Shown one piece after another: positions 22,237 through 32,490 of a stretch of DNA of 64,000 nucleotides (positions within the stretch are counted from its first letter, which is position 1; the number at the start of each line of letters is the position of its first letter). Source of the DNA: Diospyros lotus (Eukaryota; Streptophyta; Magnoliopsida; Ericales; Ebenaceae). Where the stretch lies: contig NC_068351.1 in the NCBI RefSeq assembly GCF_014633365.1, forward strand, positions 18,961,366 to 19,025,365. Reading direction: 5' to 3'. The notes beneath the pieces were generated by a model that searched no databases, had not been told where the DNA came from, and saw nothing but the letters and a program-made list of their open reading frames with translations. Position numbers and translations under genes: made by a program.

Positions 22237-24559
22237 AAGGTATACTTTCCTGTAGACTCAAATTTGTTTTTAAAGAAAAATTTCGAGTTTCTTTAAAAAG
22301 ATTTGTATGGAAATCCTTTTAAGGCAACATGAAAATCCGCCACGTCCAGTTCAAGCTTCTAATCTCCGGGTAAGTTATAAGAATTGTTATGCTTATTCTT
22401 TATGGATACTACGCTCATGCAAGCCATGTCCCCCTTATCTATGTTGTTATTCTCTCAAGATATTTATGAGCATATGTTGCATGTATGATGCTCACGTTAA
22501 AATAAGTATGTGAGAGATATGATTCCTATTTTCCCATTAATTAGTATGCGTTTTTCCGCTAGTGATATTGCTTTACCCAAGAGTTCATGATTATAGCGGT
22601 AATATTTATTTAGGAAGGACTTATTAGAACGAAATCAATTAGGAATCAAGTCCATCAAGAAGTGCTTGCATAACGAATCATAGTAATTCGTGAAAGATCT
22701 CCCTAGTCAGAGGATTTTTCGTAGGTTTGGAAAATGATCTCAAGAAAACAGAGTTTTTAGAGACAAACTTAAACGAGGGCAATTTGGAAGTACTTATGAG
22801 GATGTGGGTAGAGGCTAAGAAGAACTAGGGAATCAAGTATGGGCATCTGATTGGGGAATTAAGGATAATAAGCATTTCAAAGACAAGGATTCCTTAAGAC
22901 TAAGGGCGTGAAACTGAGCTATAACATAAGTTGTGATAAGCCTAAGACATAACTAAGGAGGGATTAGTGGAACATCCCTATGTCAGGAGATTAGCCAAGT
23001 ATGTTTGGAAATATAGAATTACCCCTCAAATTGAAATAATGAGATAAGGCTTGTGCATTCAAGATGAACGAAATAGTATCCTTAAGACTCAACTAACCTA
23101 AGAAGTGAGATAGAGTGCTAAAGGTAGGAATTAGCTCGTAACTCGAGAAGATGATTATATCTAAGGCTTGAAGTGACCCTAGTCAGTTTAAGAATAAAAA
23201 CAAGGTCTAGAGCACAGGCATGAGTATGGAATGGAAAAATCCCTAACCGGTCGAGTTGGAATCTAGAGGAGCCTTAATTTCGAATGAATGGGTTAAAGAT
23301 ATAATTAAAAGGACTATAAGCTAAGCTACCATTCATGGAGTAATGGATAGATCAGACCCTTGTCCTGATACTTAAGGTTAAGTAAGACGTCTAAGGTCAC
23401 GAGATTTTTGTTGGATAATGATGTCACATAATGAGGAGACCAAAGGTATAAGGTGATATGATGGTCACCCTAGTACCAAAATGATCAGACATTTGGTGTC
23501 TAAGAATAAATTGGGTGGATACAAGGAATTTGGTCGAAGTACCAGTGGTGGCAATGACAGGAACACAAGGCACCCACAACTATGATGGTCGAGGACCACA
23601 AAGAAAAGATGCAAGTAGACTTAGGATAAAGGTTAAGAAGATTAAAAGACTAAGAATCACCAACTAAGGATAATGATCCAAGCTAGCCACTTGACATCTC
23701 AGTCAACTAATCTAGAGATTTCGAATTGAGAAATAATGAGACAACTTAGGTGGGAAAAAGATCAAATAAAGGTCAATACCCAATAAAGAGAATAAGACAT
23801 TGGAACATAGCAATGAATCCTTAGGAAAAGGAATGTTTGAACTCAAAAGGAAAAGATTTAACAAGGTGTGCGGCAACAAAGTCAAAGTTATGCACACAAA
23901 AGCCAGTATGGGTGGTGAGTCTTTTATAAACCACGTAATGGAAACAAATTAGCTCAATGATTGTCTTGGACCATGGAATGATCATAAAGGTCTCATCTAG
24001 AGTTCTAAGGCACCAAACAATACGGAAGGATTTGCTAACTTGTTAAGCTTGTAAAAGGATATCTTGAGATATGATATAGTGATTAGATCTTAACACATTG
24101 AAGTTGATCTCAATAGATCCAAGGAAGAGAAATAGGATTGATTGGAAGAATGACCCATAAAATAAGTGTCAAGTTGAAAGTTAATCGTAAAATGAGATGT
24201 TAGAAACATGTAAGGATTGCGGAACCTCTAAACCAATTTGTGATGAACTGACCATATGGCTGTGACATGAGTCTATAAGAGAATACGGGTACACGGCCTA
24301 GTGTAAATCCAAAATGTGAATGAAACTAGATGAACTTCTAATAATCTTAGATGAATTCCAGTTGATATTGGAATTCTAATTAATGATAAAAGATTTGGTT
24401 AACATATCATAACACTTGTGAGGGTGGCAATAAGAGCATGAGCTTCCATCTTATGCATGATAAGTTTAGAAGTTGAATGAGATTAGATTGTGAGAAAGAA
24501 ATCTGAAATCTTATGAATAGTTAGGGCAAGGATGCACAATCTAATTGAGTGTTGTCCTA
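22237..24559 (+). pseudogene. Degenerate gag and 5' pol region
   Basis: Expected to hold gag, protease and the first part of reverse transcriptase. No open frame longer than about 65 codons survives, and I could not align any motif with certainty, although the base composition (A/G-rich plus strand) is that of a gag-pol region. Confidence 0.5.
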
Positions 24560-24627
24560 GAAAAGAAAAATGGAGGACACATGAGATCAGTTTGTCATTG
24601 TCGTTATTGATGATATCTTGATGTACT
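24560..24627 (+). pseudogene. Reverse transcriptase catalytic motif, left part
   Basis: Reads ...DQFVIVVIDDILMY, matching the gypsy RT palm motif (consensus DQFVVVFIDDILVYS). It is cut precisely after the tyrosine codon by the CACTA element. The text resumes at 26,156 as S-LEVKM-MKTFENCF, matching the 'YS-S-EEH--HL' continuation. Confidence 0.75.
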
Positions 24628-26152
24628 CGCTACAAAAAAATTGATTTTTTGCGACGATTTTTTTGCGGCGGTTCCAAAAATCGTCGCAAAACATGGTATT
24701 TTGCGACGATTTTGAAACCTCCGCAAAATATGATTTTTGCAGCGGTTTCCTTAAAATTTTGCGACGGTTTCATAAAATCGCCGCAAAATTCAGTAAAACA
24801 TGTTTTTTTGCGGCAGTTTTCAAAAAACCGTCACTAAATTTAAAAAATAATTAAATAATAAAAAAATTAAATTCTTTTTCGTGGCAGTTACCCCTGCTAA
24901 ATTAAAAAATAATAATAATTTAAAATTAAAATTAAATTAACATTTGTAGTGATTTTCAAAAACTGCGGCAAAATTCAAAAAAAATTAAATTTAGCGGCGG
25001 TTTTTGAAAAACCGCTGCTAAATTTAAAAAAAATTAAATAATTTAAAATTAGAATTAAATTAACCTTTGCGGCGGTTTTTGAAAACCACCGCAAAATTTA
25101 ACAAATATTAAATTTAGCGGCGGTTTTAGAGAAACCGTTAAAAAAATTAAATAATTCAAAATTAAAAATAAAATAAAATAATTCATTAAAAAATTAAATT
25201 TAGCGGCGATTTTTGAAAACTTAAATTTAGCGGCGGTTTTTGAGAAACCGTCGCTAAAATTAAAAAAATTAAATAATTCAAAATTAAAAATAAAATAAAA
25301 TAATTCATTAAAAATTTTAATTTAGGGGGGTTTTCGAAAACTGCCGCTAAATTGAAAAAAAATTAAAATTAAAATTAAATAAAAATTTGAAATATTAAAA
25401 TTCATTAATTTCATTAAAAAAATTAAATTTTTCTTAAGAAAATAATTAAAAATTAAATAAATATAAAATCTCAAAAATAAATATAAAATTGCATTTAAAT
25501 TAATAGCAAAATTCATTAAAAATATAATTTAAAAAAATTAAAAAAATTTAATATATAAAATTTTAATAATTTTTAAAAATATATATAAAATCTTCTTTTT
25601 TATTTTTAATCAATTAATTTATTTAATTTAACTCAATTAATTTATTTTTAATTTATTCTATTATTCTTTTAAAAATAATCAATTAATAAATATTTTTAAT
25701 ATATATTAAAAAATATAAAATATAAAATATAATTCTAGAAATTAGTTGTTAGATTAGTATATAATATATATATGTGCATATATGTTAAGGAGTTCTTCGC
25801 AGATCAGACAGGCAGTAAAAAAATAAAATTTTTAATTTTAGCGACGATTTCAAAATCGTCGCTAAAATTAATAATTTAATTTTTTTATTAATTTTAGCGG
25901 TGGTTTTGAAACCATCGCTAAAATTAAATTTTTTTTTAAAAATTTTTAAAAATAATTAAAAATAATAAAATTTTAATTTTAGCGGCGCGACGGTTTCAAA
26001 ACCGCCGCTAAATATTATCGAAACCGTCGCTAAATTACTTATTTAGCGGCAGTTATTCTATCGGTTGCTGAAAATCGCCGCTAAACGCTCCGCGACGGCC
26101 GACTTAACGGCGATTTTCAAAACCACCACTAAATGCTGATTTTTTTGTAGTG
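24628..26152. mobile_element. Non-autonomous CACTA transposon
   Basis: Termini CGCTACAAAAAAATTGA (left; CACTA mutated to CGCTA) and the reverse complement of CACTACAAAAAAATCAG (right) are inverted repeats. The 3-bp target duplication ACT flanks it (24,625-24,627 and 26,153-26,155), as expected for CACTA elements. Both ends are filled with subterminal units such as TTTGCGGCGGTTTTTGAAA and TTTAGCGACGG in both orientations. The 1.5-kb body has no transposase, so it needed an autonomous partner. Confidence 0.9.
24640..26140. repeat. Subterminal GCGGCGGTTTT arrays of the CACTA element
   Basis: At least 15 copies of a 12-20-bp unit, GC(G/A)(G/A)CGGTTTTNAAAACCGYCGC, in inverted pairs that make short hairpins. 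They cluster at 24,650-25,350 on the left and 25,840-26,130 on the right, with AT-rich DNA between. In En/Spm such subterminal repeats bind the element's own transposition protein. Confidence 0.8.
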
Positions 26153-26155
26153 ACT

Positions 26156-26873
26156 CTTGAAGTAAAGATGAGCATGAAAACATTTGAGAATTGTTTTAGG
26201 GATCTTGAAGGAAAATAAGCTATTTGCAAAGATGCAAGTAAGTATGTGGTTATTTGATAAATTTTGGGAAAACTAATTGAATTATTAAAGTTAGAACCCT
26301 TTTGTACAAATGTTTTACTTAAAGTCTTATAAAGGTTATTGGGTGCTAAGGAGATTATCTAATTATCAACTTTCTTTACAAAGAATTTTTGGGAAATATG
26401 GAATCTTTATTAACAGATATTTTACAAAAACTTAATGGATCTAGGTCTTAAGGATTTTAGGAGATTATTCTGTAAGTCAAATTATTTTATGAGAATTTTG
26501 GAATTCAGGGAATGTATGGAACCAAGGTCATGAAGACCCTATGTAAATTTGAGGATCATAAGAGCATAATAAGATCCTAGAAAGACATTGTCTATAGGAA
26601 ATTTTGGGATTCAAGAAATTATTTGGGTTGGAGTGTTGGCATCGCAGATTTCTCATATAAGTCTAAGGAAAATAAGCATTTAGTGTACATATGGGCATTA
26701 AATAGATATGTAGATATTTGGTAGACTGGTAATCAAAAGTCGAGTAATTTATGATTAAGGTGCTTTAGTCTTATTGACTTGTTATGAACATTTCGAGACT
26801 ATCCGGTTGTTTAATTATTTTACAATTTGGGAGATTTGTTGAATTAAAGTTACAAGTCTGATAATGGATCAGT
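26156..26873 (+). pseudogene. Degenerate RT/RNase H region after the CACTA insertion
   Basis: Continues the RT palm motif and then loses frame. No RNase H or zinc-binding motif could be read with confidence. Confidence 0.5.
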
Positions 26874-27831
26874 TTGTTCGGCTGTATGTTAAGGAAATAG
26901 TAAGATTGCTCGGTGTTCTAATTTTCATAGGGACCCGAGATTCACATCAAACTTTTGGAAGAGCTTACACAGAGCCATGGGAACCAAATTAAGTTTTAGT
27001 ATAGCTTTTCATCCTCTGACAAATGGGTAATTTGAAAAGACAATTCAAACATTAGAAGATATGCTTCGTATTTGTGCCCTAGAGTTTGGTGGACATTGGG
27101 AGAAGCATCTACCATTAATTGAATTCGTATACAACAATAGTCACCATGTATCTATTGGCATGGCACCATATGAGGCATTGTATGGAAGAAAATGCAAATC
27201 ACCTGTTTATTGGAATGAAATTTGTGAGTGGAAGATTTTGGGTTTTGAGATTGTGGAACAAATTGTACAAGCCAATGAAAAGATCAAGGATAATATGAAG
27301 AAGGCTAAGATAGACAGAAAAGTTATGCTGATAAAAGGAGAAATGATTTGGAGTTCGCCATTGATGATAAGGTATTCTTAAAAGTTACACCCATAAAGTG
27401 AGTCTTATGGTTTAGGAAAAAAAGGAAAGCTCAAACCTCGGTTTATAGGCCCGTTTGAGATCTTAAAGGTGATTGGGAATGTTGCTTACCAACTAGCCTT
27501 ACCACCAGAATTTTCAATAGTACATGATGTCTTTCACGTATTGATGCTAAGAAAGTATTTCCTTGACCCAACCCATATAATAAAGCATCAACCATGAGAG
27601 CTCCAGCAAGACTTGAAATATTAAGAGGCATTAATAAGCATTATTACTCAAGAGCTATGAAAACTTTGCAATAAAGAAATACCGTTGGTCAAGGTATTAT
27701 GGAAACATCATTCAGTCCAAGAAGCAACTTGGGAGCACGAGGACAAGATGCGATCCAAATATCCCCAACTGTTTGATGACGAAAAGAAAGGTAAAATTTT
27801 CGAGGATAAAAAATTCTTTAGGAGGGTAGAT
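26874..27831 (+). pseudogene. Integrase core and chromodomain-like end of Tekay-like pol
   Basis: Segments in order: [12 protein letters not shown], a frameshifted [16 protein letters not shown] catalytic-Asp block, [25 protein letters not shown] (glutamate of the D,D-35-E set), then an open stretch from 27,061 with EFGGHWEKHLPLIEFVYNNS and MAPYEALYGRKCKSP. Next come a GKLKPRFIGPFEILKVIGN block, VHDVFHVLMLRKYFLDPTH, VLWKHHSVQEATWEHEDKMR and SKYPQLF. This is the usual integrase to C-terminal order of Tekay/Del chromoviruses. At least four stops and two frameshifts make it non-functional. It ends at the polypurine-like GGAGGGTAGAT before the 3' LTR. Confidence 0.85.
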
Positions 27832-29580
27832 TGTAACACCCGAGATTTTTATACTAAAATATGATGTAATATTCAAAATTTTTAGATTTAGATACTTGAG
27901 AAAACAACACATTTCAAGGGATTGTGAAAGTCATGATTGTGGATTTCAAATAAAACTCCAATATAGCTTTGGATCATTTGGAGTACAAACCTTATTTAAA
28001 TCAAAGTCTTAAGTCTTCCCCAAGTCTTTAATAAGTCTTCTCCAAGTCTTTGTTAAGTAAGTCTTCTCCAAGTCTTTGTTAAGTAAGTCTTTTCCAAGTC
28101 TTTTACTTAGCCTCCAAGTTTGGGTCATGTGGCAAGCATTTATTGGCCACACATGGAAGATAATAATGAGGCCTCATGATGACGAGATATGTGACCAAAA
28201 ACGATTGGCCGAAAACATTTATAAATAGGATCTTTGGGTTGAGTTTTGGGCATTCCAAGTCATTTGAAGCCAAGTTTATGCCATATTGAGAAATATGAAG
28301 GTAAAGAGTGTGTTCTTGAGAGAGAGGGAGATATTTTTCAAGAAAAACGAGGAAAATCAGTAAAAGAAGGAAAGAGATACTAGCCTCATCGGAGAAACTG
28401 TGTGTCGCAAGAATCTGGGCATGAATTGACAGAAAATAGTGACGTAAGTCCTTTTTATATATATATATATTTCTATAAAGGGACGAAATATGAGCATGTA
28501 GGAAAAAACGGTGATCAAATCCAAATTAAAACGAGGGAGATATGACCGAAAAAACCAAAAGGATGCAAAGTTGTCTTGAAAATTAAGGGTGACACGTGCA
28601 GTTTAAGCGTCGGGAGGAGCTGCGAGCGAAGGCGCGTGAGCCATCTTTGGTCAACGCGTGATAGACGTTTTTCCCATGAAAATTCATATATGAACCCCTT
28701 ATTTAATGTACTACAATCCTATGTAAAATTATTTGAGGTTTAGTTCACGAAAATATGAATTTTTTGCAAAAAATCAAACCCGGTAAGGTGTGAAGCCTTA
28801 AACATCTAGATCAACCAAGTTGAGATAAGTACACTATGAACTATCTACGATATTTAAGCACGCTCATGAATCATGTTTATATGGTCTCTCATGTTATGTT
28901 TCAAGCAAGTTTCATGTTCTCAAGCAAGTTACGGGACCGGGGTTTAGTAGCACTATGCACGAAGGTTCTTACCCCTATAAGTTGGTAGAACCTATCATGT
29001 CCCCTTATGTTATACGTTCATGTTACAAGTTCATGTCATGTCATGTTTAAATATGTTTGATGGTTTTCTTGTATTTACTGAGATTTGCGTAATCTCACCC
29101 CTTATGTCCCCCCCAAGGTGATCATGAATCAGGAGATTGGGATGTGGACGTGGAGTGTGGTGGCTCTTTGAAAAGAATTTTCAATAATTGAAATCTTGTT
29201 TCTCTCTTTTTATTCTAGAAAGATTTTCAATATTAAACTCTTATGATATATGTACACTATTGCTACATCGTATGTCCTTAAAGCTTATATAAGTTTATTA
29301 AAAGGCCAAGTCTTATTTTAAGTCCAAATTTCTCGGTATGGATGTTGTTATTATAGAGCGTATTTGCTAAAACTTTTTTTCTTCTATTGAAGCCATGTTT
29401 TCAGTATCAAACTTTATATTCACATGAAGCATGCTCTGAATTTTATTGTGTTCGAAACTTTATTTAAGTTTACAGAAGTTTTATTTCTCAAGTTTTCGTC
29501 TGCGCTAAACGTTGAAGTTCATAAGAATATTATTATTATTATTATTATTATAAGCATGTTTTCAAGTTACGAGTTTCACA
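27832..29580 (+). repeat. 3' LTR of the Tekay-like element
   Basis: 1,749 bp, homologous over its full length to 20,488-22,221, with TATA box TATAAATAG at 28,220-28,228. An ATT microsatellite near its end is longer than in the 5' LTR, and a short insertion (AAAGTCATGATTGTGG near 27,927) distinguishes it. Confidence 0.9.
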
Positions 29581-29585
29581 AGGAA

Positions 29586-30289
29586 GCCCAAGAGAAAAAA
29601 AAAAGTGAGGAAGGCAGCAGCGACACCAGCAGGGCCACCAAGTGGCCCGCGTGAGGCCTCAGTGGGCGGCAGGCAGGGCGCGGCCTAGAGCGCAGGCTGC
29701 GTGGGCGCTAGCACGAGGGCACGCCGAGTGGAGGTGTTGGAGCGTGGGTGCGTGGGTATGCAGGTGTGGACACGCGGCTAATGCACCGCAAGGCCCCAGG
29801 TGTGCCAGCAGGCCCCGCCACCCAATTTTTTTTTTTTTAATTTTGAAAAGTCGGGTATTTTTAGGGCATTTCTTAAATGATTTTGGACCCCGGAGGAATT
29901 TTAAAATAAAGAGATTTTTTGGGCATTTTTTGAGATAAATGTCAAATTTTTAAAAAATTAAAATTTATGATTTTTTCCTCAAAATTGGTCAAATCAATGG
30001 GTTGTTTGGAATTTTAAAATATATGGAGCCCGGTGGAATTCTTGAAAAGAATAAAAATTAAAATAATAATCATGATATTTAGGCAAAATTAATTAGCCAA
30101 ATGTGGTATGGTTAAAGCTCAAATCTGTTAATCGATTCCTGGGATGAAAGGAAGGAAAGGGCGAAGGTTAATTCCCACCTAGGGCATTTCGTATCGAAAT
30201 ATAGTCCGCCCTTCACTAATGGACAGGCAGGTGAACAGTTCGGATGATTGTTCACGAGTGTCACTCGTAAGCGGGAGCGAGTCGTCACA
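29586..30289 (+). other. 3' segment of LTR B with GC-rich block
   Basis: 29,600-29,820 is markedly GC-rich (GGCGGCAGGCAGGGCGCGGC), followed by poly-T and then AT-rich LTR text. A 98-codon frame at 29,642-29,938 has the Arg/Ala composition of GC-rich random frames and is not called a gene. Confidence 0.45.
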
Positions 30290-30563
30290 CCTTGGGTATG
30301 TGTCAGTTGCCTTGGCTAGAGTTTTGTGGATAGCTATATGTACATGACAATCTTGACCGAAAAGATTTTGGAGTGTGTTGGGAGCAAGGGCATAGATGCC
30401 ATATTTTGATTTAAATGTATGTTCTAAGTATTATGGAAGAAGAGCTCCTCAAATGTAAATTTAAAATTATTTTGCTTCCGCTGTTGTTATACAAAATTTG
30501 TTGTTATTAAGACTTAGTAGACCTTGTATAAAAATAAATTAAGAAAAATTGTTGGTCGTGACA

Positions 30564-31116
30564 CATGGCCTCATGCTCCATTGTCGTCTTCTCGTTGCCT
30601 CAATGCCACCATCGCCTCAAAGGTAATGGTTCATGATTTGTTCCAAAAGCTATATATGTATATATATATATATATATTGTGTGTGACCTTTGGATATACA
30701 TAAGTTCATGATCTAATAAATTTAATATTTATTAGATTAATTAAATGCAACACTCAAATTGTCAAGATCAAAATTTTGTGTGTAAGTTCATGATCTAATA
30801 TATACGTAAGTTCTGATTTAACCATTCTTGAGATAAACTTTTATTTATTGGGATACACATAATCACAACTTCAGAAAATGCGTTGACATGAATTGGTTAG
30901 TGTGATACTGATGCCCATTGCCTTTGACTATTTGTTTGGCAGCTTCTTTCTATATGGTTTTGAATGTGAAAATGACATCATGTGGTGGTTTTATATATTG
31001 TTGTTTCAGCCTCCCATTGGCGCAGAATGACTTTCTGAATTGGGCAAATGGAAAGACAGGGAAATCAAGGTGTCTGGTAGGAGCCGGGATGTGAACAGGG
31101 TGGATATTGCAGTAGT
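30564..31116 (+). pseudogene. Exon-like debris between LTR A and a CACTA-like end
   Basis: 30,564-30,622 resembles the inverted-repeat arms and ends at a donor-like AAAG/GTAATG. 31,010-31,116 follows a good acceptor (TTGTTTCAG) and reads PPIGAE, a stop, then LSELGKWKDREIKVSGRSRD. It is interrupted at 31,117 by a CACTA-like terminus. The peptide is not recognised. A TA microsatellite lies at 30,652-30,677. Together with 11,129-11,334 this may be what remains of one gene fragment. Confidence 0.3.
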
Positions 31117-32490
31117 CACTATAAGAAATGCGCTGAAATGGAATTAGTGACGGGATAAAATTCGTTCTTAATTAGTGATGAATTTTTGTTATTAATTTTT
31201 TTAAATATTTTTTTACTTTAGTGACAAAATTAGTGATGAAAAACTATGGAATAATCCGTTACTAAATAACTTTTTATATTTTTATTGAATTTAAAATTTA
31301 GCGATGGAAAAATCAGTTGCTAAAAAAAAAATAAATAAATAAAAAACTTTAGCAATCGGGATGCACCGTCGCAAAAAAGAAAATAAATAAATTTAAAATA
31401 CAAAATTTAGCAAAAGGGGTTACTCGTCAATAAAACAGGGAAAAAATAATTTAAAAATTAAAAATTTAGCGACAAGTTACCCGTAGCTAGAAAAGAACAA
31501 AAAAATAAATTTAAAATACAAAAGACGCTAAAAATTAAAATAAATAAATAAAAAATAAAAAAATTCTAAAGCACGAAAAAAATAATTTAAAAATTAAAAA
31601 TTTAGCAACGGGGGTTACCTGTTGCTAAAAAATGGGAAAAAATTAAATAATTTAAAAATTAAAAATTTAGTGATGAGGTTGCACCCGTAACAAAAAAAGA
31701 AAAAAAAATTAAAATAAAAATTTTAGCGACGAGAGCATACTAGTCGCTAAAAAAGAAAAAAAAATTAAAATACAAAATTTAGCGACGGGTAGCTAAAAAA
31801 AAAAATATTATATTTAAAATTCAAAATTTAGTGACGAGATATGCCTGTGGCCAAAAACAAAAAAAATAAATTAAAAATTTAATGTAAAATTAAAATTAAA
31901 ATTCATTAATTCACAAAAATTAATAAAATATGACATTACAAATTAAAATCAAAATAAGAATAAAATTTTTCGCTGCTAATATAATAATTTTTAAATTAGT
32001 AATGAAATAAAATTAATAACTATTAAAATTAAAATTAATATTTATTTCCCTCTATTAACATTAATATTAAAATTAATATTCATTAAATAAGTTTTGAAAA
32101 TTTTAAAATGTAAATATAATTCTAGAAAGTTTGGAAAAAACTATTATAAATATAATTTATGCACTTTAATAACCAAAGACCCTTCCAGATTGGCTGATTT
32201 GTGCGCTCGTATAAAGGTCATTGGTGCTTGGAGATTGGCGGTTCAATTTCAAAATGCAACATTTGGAATTATTGCTAGAATTAATATCCCAACGTTATCA
32301 CATGGAGCAAGCATGAGGGGAGGGTGGGGGCTGGCGCACATTTAATTTTGGGACATTTACTGAATTTAGCGACGGAATTCATCACTAAAAAATAAAAAAT
32401 AAAAAAAATTAGCAACGGATGTATTTTGTCTCTAAAAAGATATAAAAATTAAAAACTTTAGCAATGGAATAAATTTGTCACAAAAAAAAG
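31117..32490 (+). mobile_element. Second CACTA-like element, left end only
   Basis: Starts CACTATAAGAAATGCG after the trinucleotide AGT. It is followed by about 20 degenerate subterminal units of TTTAGCGACGGG/GTTGCTAAAAA type spaced 40-80 bp apart (31,150-31,850 and 32,350-32,480). No convincing right terminus (reverse complement of CACTATAAGAAAT) was found within several kb, so the element is truncated or its right end has decayed. No transposase motif is seen. Confidence 0.6.
32175..32290 (+). repeat. tRNA-like (A box/B box) segment in the CACTA-like region
   Basis: TTGGCTGATTTGTG (A-box-like) and, about 45 bp later, GGCGGTTCAATTTC (B-box-like). The spacing is close to that of tRNA-derived SINE heads, but no cloverleaf can be folded and no poly-A or TTG tail follows. 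A second candidate (CAGTTGGTCGTGCATG ... AGGTTCAATCATT) lies at 33,427-33,496. Confidence 0.3.

Larger units (their letters stand above)
20488..29580 (+). mobile_element. Full-length decayed Tekay/Del-like gypsy retrotransposon
   Basis: Complete architecture: 5' LTR 20,488-22,221, primer-binding site 22,225-22,236, degenerate internal region, 3' LTR 27,832-29,580, and a perfect 5-bp target duplication AGGAA at 20,483-20,487 and 29,581-29,585. The internal region still shows the reverse-transcriptase motif VIDDILMYS, an integrase core and the 'RKKGKLKPRFIGPF' region followed by a TWEHEDKMRSKYPQLF end, the order of chromovirus (Tekay/Del) pol. Stops and frameshifts occur throughout. The two LTRs differ by several percent, so the insertion is not recent. 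A CACTA transposon interrupts it at 24,628-26,152. Confidence 0.9.
18835..30289 (+). mobile_element. LTR B: gypsy-type solo LTR split by the Tekay-like element
   Basis: It starts TGTAACACCCCGTG (18,835) and ends GAGTCGTCACA (30,289). The flanks CTTTG (18,830-18,834) and CCTTG (30,290-30,294) match at 4 of 5 positions, consistent with an aged target duplication. Joining the outer flanks restores ordinary LTR A text. After removing the inserted element the LTR is about 2.36 kb. The right piece (29,586-30,289) includes a GC-rich segment and poly-T. No coding domain is seen, so it is solo. Confidence 0.6.
11335..30563 (+). mobile_element. LTR A: broken gypsy-type LTR hosting two insertions
   Basis: Left end TGTAACAACC at 11,335 and right end GGTCGTGACA at 30,554-30,563 form LTR-type inverted termini. 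The body is 11,335-11,436, 15,244-18,834 and 30,290-30,563, about 4.0 kb after removing the nested copia-like element and LTR B. The right part carries 'CTTCCGCTGTTGTTATAC' text typical of gypsy LTR 3' ends. The flanks CCCAG and CATGG do not match, so the target duplication has decayed or the ends come from different elements. Similarity of inverted-repeat sequence on both flanks supports a single insertion. Confidence 0.5.

Noticed and set aside
29642..29938. 98-codon Arg/Ala-rich frame
   Set aside because: The GC-rich LTR B segment keeps frames open by chance; no family recognised.
11330..30568. Target duplication for LTR A
   Set aside because: The flanks CCCAG and CATGG do not match; the insertion is argued only from the LTR termini and similarity of the flanking inverted-repeat sequence.
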